NCBI GenBank assembly: GCA_025455885.1
Contig: JALOLR010000004.1
Location: 1 to 64,000, forward strand
DNA length: 64,000 nt
DNA from: Acidimicrobiales bacterium
GTDB taxonomy: Bacteria; Actinomycetota; Acidimicrobiia; Acidimicrobiales; Acidimicrobilacustridaceae
Reading direction: 5' to 3'
Shown here: positions 58,001 to 64,000 of the stretch, piece by piece
Position numbering within the stretch: the first letter of the stretch is position 1
Layout of the letters: each line of letters starts with the position of its first letter
Notes under the pieces: generated by a model
The model's input: the letters and a program-made list of their open reading frames with translations, nothing else
The model's database searches: none
Told to the model about the DNA's origin: nothing
Program-made: the position numbers and the translations under genes

Positions 58001-58026
58001 TCAGGCGCCTCTCCGGAGGCGCCTGA
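58001..58026 (+). terminator. Terminator hairpin after tRNA-Gly
   Basis: TCAGGCGCCTC (58001-58011) and GAGGCGCCTGA (58016-58026) form a perfect 11-bp stem with loop TCCG, 12 nt after the tRNA CCA. It also faces the convergent glycosyltransferase gene. Confidence 0.85.
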
Positions 58027-58082
58027 TTCGCGACCTGGGCCCGGCCTCCGGGCGGCGCCGAACTGAGTCCCGTGCCCGAGGC

Positions 58083-59420
58083 TCAGTTCGCGGCGCCAGT
58101 CGACGCCGGGGCCGAGGTGCCCGGGGACGATCGACCGCCGCAGAGTGCCCGCCCCGCCGCCAGCACCGCCACCGCCGCGCACACCGCGAGCACCGGGTGG
58201 AGGGCCAGCGCGAACCGCTGGCTGCCGTAGGAGGCGATGGCGGTCACCACGACGGCCGCCACGAGGGCGAGGAGCGGCGTCAACTCGGCGCGACGGCGGA
58301 CGAGCAGCACGGTGCCGGGGACGGCGAGCGCGAGCACCACGATGTGGTAGCCCCAGCCGACGAGCTGCCAATGCTCGTCGCGGGTCTCGACCGACTCCAG
58401 GCGGGCCTGCTCGACGGGCGACCAGAGACCCCAGAGCCGCAGGACCCGTGCGGCAGCCACCGCCGGAAGTCGCGACGGCTCGCGGCGGGCGTAGTCGAGA
58501 CCGATCCCCCGGGCCTCGGCCGCCCACTCGAGCTCGGGCACGGCCAGGTCCCTCGGGCGCGGGCACTCGGCGTCCCATGCCCCCAGCAGCGAGCCGCCGT
58601 ACGTCGAGGCGCAGTTCGCGCCCTCGAGCATCGAGCCCGAGTTGCTCGACACGGCGACGAAGCCCCCCATCCGGGAGCTGCTGTAGGCCGTCCAGGGAGC
58701 GAGCACCACCAGCATCGACGCCACCAACGCGCCACCCAGAGCGAGGCGTCGACCGACGGATCGGCCCGGGATGCGCCACGCGAGGGCGACGGCGAGGAAC
58801 GGGACCAGGAAGAGCGCGTCGGCCCGCGTCAACGCCGCCGCGCCGAGGAGCACGCCGACGGCCGCGAACCGCACCGGTGTGGATCGCTCCAACGCCCGAT
58901 AGGAGGCGAGCATCACCCCGGTGACCAGCGCGACGTAGAGGGACTCCGACATGACCGAGCCGTCCGCCGCGATCAGCATCGGGCCGAGGGCCACGATCAG
59001 CGCCGCCACCAGCCCGACGGCGCGCCCGGCGACACGCCGACCGAGGAGCCCGGTGAGCAGCACGGTCGTCGCTCCCAACAGGGCGCCGACGAGCTGGTAG
59101 TCGGTTCGGTCGTCGAGTCCGAGCAGCCTCGCCGCGGCCAGCAGCGCGGGCCACAGCGGTGGGAACTGGGCCGTCGGCACCCCCTCGAACCTCTCGTAGA
59201 AGGCGACGGGGTCGATGTAGCCCAACCCCGTCGAGATCGTTCCGGCCTGCAGCTGGTACCAGACCGCGTCGAACCCGTCGACGAGATCCACCCCGATGAC
59301 GAGGTCGTAGGCGACGCGTGCGCCGAGGCCGACCACGACGACGAGGGCCAGGCACCGCCCGAACCCCAGCTCCCGTACCGCCGCGGAGACCCGTGCACCG
59401 GTCGACCGCATGTGGCCCAT
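58083..59420 (-). CDS. GT39/GT-C family membrane glycosyltransferase
   Basis: The protein has 445 residues with about 10-11 membrane helices. The first external loop GFDAVWYQLQAGTISTGLGY carries the acidic residue typical of GT-C enzymes of the PMT/ArnT type; VPTAQFPPLWPALLAAARLLG and DGSVMSESLYVALV are further family blocks. It would transfer sugar from a polyprenyl-phosphate donor on the outer face. The start is not certain: ATG at 59418-59420 or at 59409-59411; upstream codons run into the tRNA-derived repeat. The gene is bracketed by tRNA-Gly and a degenerate copy of its 3' end, hinting at acquisition by integration. Confidence 0.82.
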   Translation of the reverse strand: MGHMRSTGARVSAAVRELGFGRCLALVVVVGLGARVAYDLVIGVDLVDGFDAVWYQLQAGTISTGLGYIDPVAFYERFEGVPTAQFPPLWPALLAAARLLGLDDRTDYQLVGALLGATTVLLTGLLGRRVAGRAVGLVAALIVALGPMLIAADGSVMSESLYVALVTGVMLASYRALERSTPVRFAAVGVLLGAAALTRADALFLVPFLAVALAWRIPGRSVGRRLALGGALVASMLVVLAPWTAYSSSRMGGFVAVSSNSGSMLEGANCASTYGGSLLGAWDAECPRPRDLAVPELEWAAEARGIGLDYARREPSRLPAVAAARVLRLWGLWSPVEQARLESVETRDEHWQLVGWGYHIVVLALAVPGTVLLVRRRAELTPLLALVAAVVVTAIASYGSQRFALALHPVLAVCAAVAVLAAGRALCGGRSSPGTSAPASTGAAN

Positions 59421-59487
59421 GCCCCATTCTGGTGTGCGGGGTCGATCGCACCGTGCCGGCGGTGCCGACCTCACGTCGCCGAGGTCA

Positions 59488-59518
59488 GGTCGCGAGGTCG
59501 ACTCCGTCGTCCGCTCCA
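59488..59518 (+). repeat. Degenerate copy of tRNA-Gly 3' end (possible attachment-site scar)
   Basis: Positions 59488-59518 match the last 32 nt of tRNA-Gly (57957-57988) at 29 positions with two substitutions and one deleted base; the final 14 nt CGTCGTCCGCTCCA are identical. The copy is in direct orientation and lacks the rest of the tRNA. This is the arrangement left by tRNA-targeting integration. Confidence 0.75.
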
Positions 59519-59582
59519 CCGCGCGCCGCGCCGGGACTGCTCCGGCGACGTTGGTCCGTGCCTCGGAACGGCCCCGTCGCGA

Positions 59583-60575
59583 TCAGCCCGAGGGCGAGAG
59601 GTCGATGTTCGTCGCCGGGACCAGTTGCACCCGAATGGTCTCGCCGGCGAGGCCGGCGCCGTCGAGCTCCCGGCGCAGGTCCTCGGCCCTCGGTTCCGGT
59701 GGGGCCCCGGCGACGCGCACCTCGACACCGTCGTGACGGCTGATGACCTGCTCGACCTCCCAGTCCGCCGCCGCCGCCCACCGTGTCGCGACCCTCGTGA
59801 CGGTGGCCTCCGTCGTCCGGACGTCCGCGACGCGGACCGACGTGTAGGTGAGGGGCACGGCGATGACCAGGAGTGCGAGGGCGATCAGGGCAGTGGCCCG
59901 GCCGCGGTGCAGCCGCTTCTTCGCGCCGGTCGCCGTGACGGTCTCGCGCTGGCTCACCCGGTAGACGCCCATCACCACCAGCCCGGAGGCGAGGATGGCG
60001 CTCACGTTCGTGACGAACAACAGCAGCGCCCCGAACGCCTGATCGGGTGCGTTCGACTCGAGCGTGAGGCCGACGACGGCGAGGGGGGGGACCAGCGAGA
60101 TGGCGATGGCCACACCGGGGAGGGTGTCGGAGATGTCTTCGCGCGCCAGGGCCACCGAACCCACTGCACCGGTGGCGAGCGCGGCCAGCAGATCGATGAG
60201 CCTCGGCGTGACCCGAGCGCTGACCTGGCTGTTCGTGGCAGCCAGGATCGGCTCCTGGATGATCATCCCCACGATGTAGGCGATGGCGACCACGGCTGCG
60301 GCTCCGGCGGCCACCAGGCCGAGGGATCGAAGGAGGTTGTCGCGGTCGGCGAGGACCACGGCGAGGAGGATCCCGAGGATGGGGGTCATGAGCGGCGCGA
60401 CGATCATCGCCCCGATGACGGTGGCCGTGGAGTCGCCGACCACCCCGGCGGCGGCGATCACCGCCGAGAGGGTCAGGAGCAGCCAGAAGCGGCTCAGCTT
60501 CCGGCCCGTCGCCTCGCCCTCGAAGAACAGCTGCTCGCGCATGCGGACGATGTCCTTGTCCGAGACGAGTGGCAT
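59583..60575 (-). CDS. DUF389 family membrane protein
   Basis: The protein has 330 residues. Helices include FWLLLTLSAVIAAAGVVGDST, VIGAMIVAPLMTPILGI, LLRSLGLVAAGAAAVVAIAY, DTLPGVAIAISLVPPLAVVG and later ones; APLMTPILG and ISLVPPLAVVG are DUF389 signatures. The C-terminal 100 residues form a soluble alpha/beta domain. An AAGGA ribosome-binding site precedes the ATG at 60573-60575. DUF389 proteins are uncharacterised transporters or channels. Confidence 0.9.
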   Translation of the reverse strand: MPLVSDKDIVRMREQLFFEGEATGRKLSRFWLLLTLSAVIAAAGVVGDSTATVIGAMIVAPLMTPILGILLAVVLADRDNLLRSLGLVAAGAAAVVAIAYIVGMIIQEPILAATNSQVSARVTPRLIDLLAALATGAVGSVALAREDISDTLPGVAIAISLVPPLAVVGLTLESNAPDQAFGALLLFVTNVSAILASGLVVMGVYRVSQRETVTATGAKKRLHRGRATALIALALLVIAVPLTYTSVRVADVRTTEATVTRVATRWAAAADWEVEQVISRHDGVEVRVAGAPPEPRAEDLRRELDGAGLAGETIRVQLVPATNIDLSPSG

Positions 60576-60689
60576 GGCATTCCTTGGCGTAGGGCGGCGA
60601 CGGGGTGGGGAAACAGTAGGCAACCCCCTGTTCCGCGCCGCGCATGGGCTCGCCGTGACCGGGTCGCGCCGTGACCGGGTCGCGCCGCG

Positions 60690-62201
60690 TCAGAAGAGGG
60701 CGGCGACGTCGGCCTTCGTGACCTTCCCCATGGCATTGCGGGGAAGGTCGTCGAGGACGAGCCAGCGGGTGGGGACCTTGGCGGCGGCAAGACGCTCCTT
60801 GCCCCATCTCCGCAGCTCCTCGGGATCCGGTGCGGCCCCCCGTGCGGCCCCCCGTGCGGCCCCCGGCGCGGGCACGATCGCGATGGCGACGCGCTGGCCC
60901 CACTCGTCGTCGTCGAGGCCGACCACGGCACAGTCGGCGACGGCGGGGTGGGTGCGGTACACCTCCTCGATCTCGAGGGCCGAGACCTTCTCGCCGCCGG
61001 TCTTCAGGATGTCGACCGAGGCTCGGCCGAGGAGCCGGTACCCCTCGGGCGTGAGCACCGCGACGTCACCGGTGCGGAACCACCCGTCGGTGAAGGCCTC
61101 CGTGGTGGCCTCCGGGCGGTTCCAGTAGCCGGCGAAGAGCTGGGGACCGCGGAGCAGCAGCTCCCCGGGGGATCCGTCGTCGACGTCGAGGCCGTCCTCT
61201 CCCACCACCCGCACCTCGACCCCGGGGAAGGGCACGCCCACGTGCCCCGCCACCCGCCGGTCGAGGGTGTTGCCGAGCGCCATGCCGACCTCGGTCATGC
61301 CGTAACGCTCGAGCAGCACGTGGCCGGCGATCTCCCGCCAGCGCTCCAGGAGCGAGACGGGCAGCGCCGCCGAACCCGAGACCATCAACCGCAGACCTGC
61401 GGCGCCGGCCGACCAACGGGCCCGTACCCCAGGAGCGGCCACGTCCCAGGCCGCGACGAGGCGGCGGTAGATCGTCGGGACGGCCATGAACACGCTCACC
61501 TCGCCCGACGCCAGCCGGTCCCAGGTGTCGACGGCGTCGAACGCCCCCGGGGCCTCGCAGGTGGCCCCCACCCAGAGGGGGCAGAGCGTGACGTTCACCA
61601 GGCCGTGCACGTGGTGCAGCGGGAGGACCAGCACGATCCGGTCGTCGGGCTCCCACCCCCACGCCTCGACCATGCCCTCGATCTGGGCGGCGATCGATCC
61701 GTGGGTGTGCACGGCCCCCTTCGGTCGGCCCGTCGTGCCGCTGGTGTGGACCATCAGCGCGGGGTGCTCCGGGCGGGGGGCGGCGAGCGTGCCGGCGGCA
61801 GCGGCGTCGGCGGCGTGCTCGGTCACCGTGACCAGGCGCCGCCCCTCCCCGGCCAACCCGCGGGCCCGGTCGGTGAGCTCGGCCGAGCACACGACGATCG
61901 AGGCGTCGGCGTCGTCGAGGATCCATCCCAGCTCGGTGTCGGGGTGCGCCGGATGGAGGGGCACCACCATGCCCCCGGCCCACCAGCCGGCGAGCAGGGC
62001 GGTGACGAAGTCCCGTCCGGGGCGGCACAGCAACGCGACCCGCCGCCCGTCGAGGTCCGGGCCGGCGTCGCGCAGCGTGACGGCCAGCGCCCGCGCGCCC
62101 CGGTCGAGGTCCGCGTAGGTCACGGGGCCGTCGGGGTCGACGATGGCGACGCGCCGTCCGTGGCTCCCGACGCGCTCGGGTAGCGAGAGGTGCGGGGTCA
62201 C
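60690..62201 (-). CDS. MatB-like acyl-CoA synthetase (AMP-forming)
   Basis: The protein has 503 residues. VHTSGTTGRPKGAVHTHG, LLERYGMTEVGMALGN, RTGDVAVLTPEGYRLLGR and the catalytic Lys in NAMGKVTKADV are present. RYGMTEVGMALGNTLDRRVAGHVGVPFPGV resembles malonyl-CoA synthetases (MatB/ACSF3), so a malonate or methylmalonate substrate is plausible. A 12-bp triplicated unit (60831-60865) encodes a GAARGAARGAA insertion before the C-terminal domain. GTG start; TAGAAA lies 6 nt upstream. Confidence 0.88.
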   Translation of the reverse strand: MTPHLSLPERVGSHGRRVAIVDPDGPVTYADLDRGARALAVTLRDAGPDLDGRRVALLCRPGRDFVTALLAGWWAGGMVVPLHPAHPDTELGWILDDADASIVVCSAELTDRARGLAGEGRRLVTVTEHAADAAAAGTLAAPRPEHPALMVHTSGTTGRPKGAVHTHGSIAAQIEGMVEAWGWEPDDRIVLVLPLHHVHGLVNVTLCPLWVGATCEAPGAFDAVDTWDRLASGEVSVFMAVPTIYRRLVAAWDVAAPGVRARWSAGAAGLRLMVSGSAALPVSLLERWREIAGHVLLERYGMTEVGMALGNTLDRRVAGHVGVPFPGVEVRVVGEDGLDVDDGSPGELLLRGPQLFAGYWNRPEATTEAFTDGWFRTGDVAVLTPEGYRLLGRASVDILKTGGEKVSALEIEEVYRTHPAVADCAVVGLDDDEWGQRVAIAIVPAPGAARGAARGAAPDPEELRRWGKERLAAAKVPTRWLVLDDLPRNAMGKVTKADVAALF

Positions 62202-62345
62202 TCCCCGTTTCTACCGGCCCTCCGGCCTCCGTGTGGCCGGGGAGCGACGGCTCCGCGAACCACGGGCGAACGCACGGCGATCCGTCGGCGAAATCTCGCC
62301 TCCCGGTGTCTCGGCCCCCGCACGAGCTGGGTACCTTCGCCACAC

Positions 62346-63572
62346 GTGGGCCTCGTGGTTCCCTCTGCACCGCCAGAGGGCACTGCTCTCCCCTCCGGTC
62401 GGCCGATCGCTGTGACGGCGGTCATGCCGGGAGGTCGGGCCAGGGTGTTGTGGGCCACTCGTGTGCTGTCCGCCGCGGTGGTGGCGGCGATGCTCGCCGC
62501 GGCGTTCCGGCTGCGGGGCACGCTGGCCGATGCCGTCACCGCACTCGCGTCGTTGCCGCCGCACACGGTCGTGGCGATCCTCGCGTGCTGGGCAGTCGTC
62601 GTGGTCGCCCGAGGCCTGCTCTACCGGTGGTCGCTCGCCGGCTCCACGCTGACCAGAGGGGTGGTGCTCGACCAGGTCGGGTCGGCCGTCGGCAACTCGG
62701 TGCCCGGTGGGGGGGTGTTGAGCGGGATGCTCCGCTACCGCATCGGCCGGTCGTTCCGGCACGGGCCCGACGAGATGGCCGTGTGCCTGCTCGCCGTCGG
62801 TGAGGCCATGTCGGTGGCCCGCTGGCTGCTCGTCGTCGCGGTGCTCGGCGCGAGCGTCGCCGTCGGGGCGGGCAGCGGGTTCGACGTCGCCGTGCTCGGC
62901 TCGGCGGCGCTCGCCGTGGGCGCCAGCGCCGCCGTGTGGCTCGTGCTCTCCCGTGACACCCGGCTGAGTCGTCGCGCCGTGCGCATGGCCCAGGGCGTCG
63001 TCGATCGGGGTGGACGGCGCATCCCCGCCCTGCGGACCGTGGAGGTGGCCCCCTTCGCAGCCGGGCTGCGCACCGGCGCGGCGTGGATCGTCTCGGCCCG
63101 CATGGTGCGCCTCCTCGGGGCCGCCGCGGTGGTGACCACCGGGGGTGCGGCGATCGTCGTCCTCGGGGTGCAGGCCGTGGGCGGGCCCGACGCCCCGTCG
63201 ACGTTCGACATCGTGCGCGTCTACCTGCTGGCCCGCCTGGCCGCCGGGTTCTCGCCGACGCCGGGTGGGGTGGGGGTCGTCGAGGGGGCCCTCGGCGCGG
63301 GCCTCGTGGCCGCCGGGGCCGATCCCGCCTCGGCGCTCGGCGGGATCCTCGTCTACCGCGGGCTGACCTACGCCCTCCCCATCGCCACGGGGTCGGCCGC
63401 CTACCTGGGCTGGCGCCGGTGGCACCGCCGGTACCGGTTCGACCGCAGCCGTCACCCCGCCGGCCGGGCCCTGGTGCCGGCCGTGGCCACCCCCGGCGCG
63501 ACGCTCACCCTCCTCCCGGCGGTGCCGGTGGGCCAGACTGGCCACCATGGAACCGCAGTTGGCGGTGGGTGA
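62346..63572 (+). CDS. Lysylphosphatidylglycerol-synthase-type flippase-like membrane protein
   Basis: The protein has 408 residues, starting at a GTG 8 nt after TACCTT (62332-62337); alternatives are GTG 62412 and ATG 62424, which lack ribosome-binding sites. About eight membrane helices follow. VGSAVGNSVPGGGVLSGMLRY and AGFSPTPGGVGVVEGALGAGL are the two conserved UPF0104/LPG_synthase_TM motifs. The catalytic lysyltransferase domain is absent, so it is a stand-alone membrane unit of unknown lipid or polymer substrate. It overlaps the next gene by 26 bp. Confidence 0.82.
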   Translation: MGLVVPSAPPEGTALPSGRPIAVTAVMPGGRARVLWATRVLSAAVVAAMLAAAFRLRGTLADAVTALASLPPHTVVAILACWAVVVVARGLLYRWSLAGSTLTRGVVLDQVGSAVGNSVPGGGVLSGMLRYRIGRSFRHGPDEMAVCLLAVGEAMSVARWLLVVAVLGASVAVGAGSGFDVAVLGSAALAVGASAAVWLVLSRDTRLSRRAVRMAQGVVDRGGRRIPALRTVEVAPFAAGLRTGAAWIVSARMVRLLGAAAVVTTGGAAIVVLGVQAVGGPDAPSTFDIVRVYLLARLAAGFSPTPGGVGVVEGALGAGLVAAGADPASALGGILVYRGLTYALPIATGSAAYLGWRRWHRRYRFDRSRHPAGRALVPAVATPGATLTLLPAVPVGQTGHHGTAVGGG

Positions 63573-64000
63573 GGCCGTCGAGGACTGGACCGGCGACGCC
63601 CGGTACTTCGAGTACTCCCGGGCCGCCAACCCGGTCGGATCCGGCCACATCCCGGCGGTCCCCCTGGCCCGGTTCCCGGCCGTCGCCCACTCGGACCTTC
63701 GCACCGGCGTGATCCCGTTCGACAACGCCGAGGCGTTGGGCATCGTCGACGGGCCCGCCACCTCCCCGGCGCTGCTGGCCTCCTTCGTGCGCGTCGCCGC
63801 GGGCGACGAGGTCGTGACCGATCCGGTGGCCACCTCCACGCTGCACCACGTGCTCGTCGGCGAGGGCACCTCGACGTCCGCCGCCGGCACGGTCCCGTGG
63901 GCGGCGGGCGACTTCGTCGTGTTCCCCGCCGTCGGTCCGGTGGACCACCGGGCCACCGCCGACGCGCTGATCTACCGGGTGACCGACGAGCCGCTGCTGC
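63547..64000 (+). CDS. Cupin-domain protein, 5' part (cut by window edge)
   Basis: An open frame from ATG 63547 runs to the window end (151 residues seen). VATSTLHHVLVGEGTSTSAAGTVPWAAGDFVVFPAVGPVDHRATADALIYRV shows a cupin barrel with paired His and later Asp-His, as in one half of gentisate-dioxygenase-like bicupins. Whether a second cupin follows lies beyond the window. CAGACT, 7 nt before the ATG, may be a weak leaderless promoter. Overlap with the upstream gene suggests co-transcription. Confidence 0.72.
   Translation, partial: MEPQLAVGEAVEDWTGDARYFEYSRAANPVGSGHIPAVPLARFPAVAHSDLRTGVIPFDNAEALGIVDGPATSPALLASFVRVAAGDEVVTDPVATSTLHHVLVGEGTSTSAAGTVPWAAGDFVVFPAVGPVDHRATADALIYRVTDEPLL

Noticed and set aside
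59488-59518. Second tRNA gene
   Set aside because: Only the T-arm and acceptor 3' strand are present, with a base deleted in the T-arm region; no cloverleaf is possible.

Overview
The window is very GC-rich, densely coded DNA with frequent GTG starts, many 4-bp ATGA/GTGA gene overlaps and many leaderless-looking promoters. Gene content includes F420-type luciferase-like oxidoreductases, WS/DGAT wax-ester synthase, SCP-x/Ltp-type thiolases with DUF35 OB-fold partners, several acyl-CoA synthetases and enoyl-CoA hydratases, and LIV-type ABC transporters. This points to an actinobacterium with extensive lipid or steroid-like CoA catabolism. I infer the class Acidimicrobiia (Iamia/Ilumatobacter-like); the rank below phylum is a guess. 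I see no phage, plasmid or CRISPR genes. The left edge carries the tail of an IS110 transposase.

Layout. 1-5.1 kb: transposase tail, DoxX-like protein, lipocalin-like DUF7064-type protein, a receiver-like/thioredoxin-reductase-like flavoprotein coupled to a membrane protein, and a SnoaL-like protein. 5.1-13.4 kb: a rearranged branched-chain-amino-acid-type (LIV) transporter. LivH, LivM and LivG are fused in one polypeptide, LivF is fused to a major-facilitator permease in a second, and two tandem paralogous binding lipoproteins are transcribed divergently. 13.4-20.5 kb: CaiB CoA-transferase, molybdopterin oxidoreductase and F420-type oxidoreductase on the minus strand, then an HMG-CoA-synthase-like/OB-fold protein coupled to a thiolase on the plus strand. 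20.5-23.4 kb: a compact organophosphonate cluster, with a PhnZ-like HD oxygenase and PhnY-like dioxygenase divergent from a phosphonate-monoester-hydrolase-like enzyme. 23.6-31.1 kb: thiolase, Ltp-like thiolase and DUF35 operon divergent from acyl-CoA synthetase, SDR and TetR regulator, then SnoaL-like and enoyl-CoA hydratase genes. Three related TTTCTGACG palindromes sit at the promoters of the two lipid loci.

31.2-46.4 kb is mixed housekeeping and lipid metabolism: Nudix hydrolase, degenerate metallo-beta-lactamase fold, WS/DGAT, long-chain acyl-CoA synthetase, SDR, PAS-PAS-GGDEF diguanylate cyclase, enoyl-CoA hydratase/isomerase, acyl-CoA dehydrogenase, lgt, phosphotransferase, glutathione peroxidase and DEAD-box helicase. 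46.5-51.3 kb holds an orphan N6-adenine methylase followed by a MacB-type ABC exporter. 51.3-54.6 kb is a methionine unit: SAM-type riboswitch, metX, a PLP sulfhydrylase-type enzyme and a Fpg/Nei glycosylase. 54.7-57.9 kb contains a Pro/Thr-rich surface protein and an unusual DUF4202 fusion. 57.9-59.5 kb contains tRNA-Gly(GCC), a glycosyltransferase and a degenerate copy of the tRNA 3' end. 59.6-64 kb contains a DUF389 membrane protein, a MatB-like acyl-CoA synthetase, an LPG-synthase-type membrane protein and a truncated cupin gene.

The most unusual items are the MFS-LivF fusion transporter, the PhnY/PhnZ/phosphonate-esterase cluster, the three-site operator family tied to a local TetR gene, the tRNA-Gly 3'-end duplication bracketing one glycosyltransferase gene, and the DUF4202 fusion. 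All functions are inferred by reading the sequence; no database search was run.
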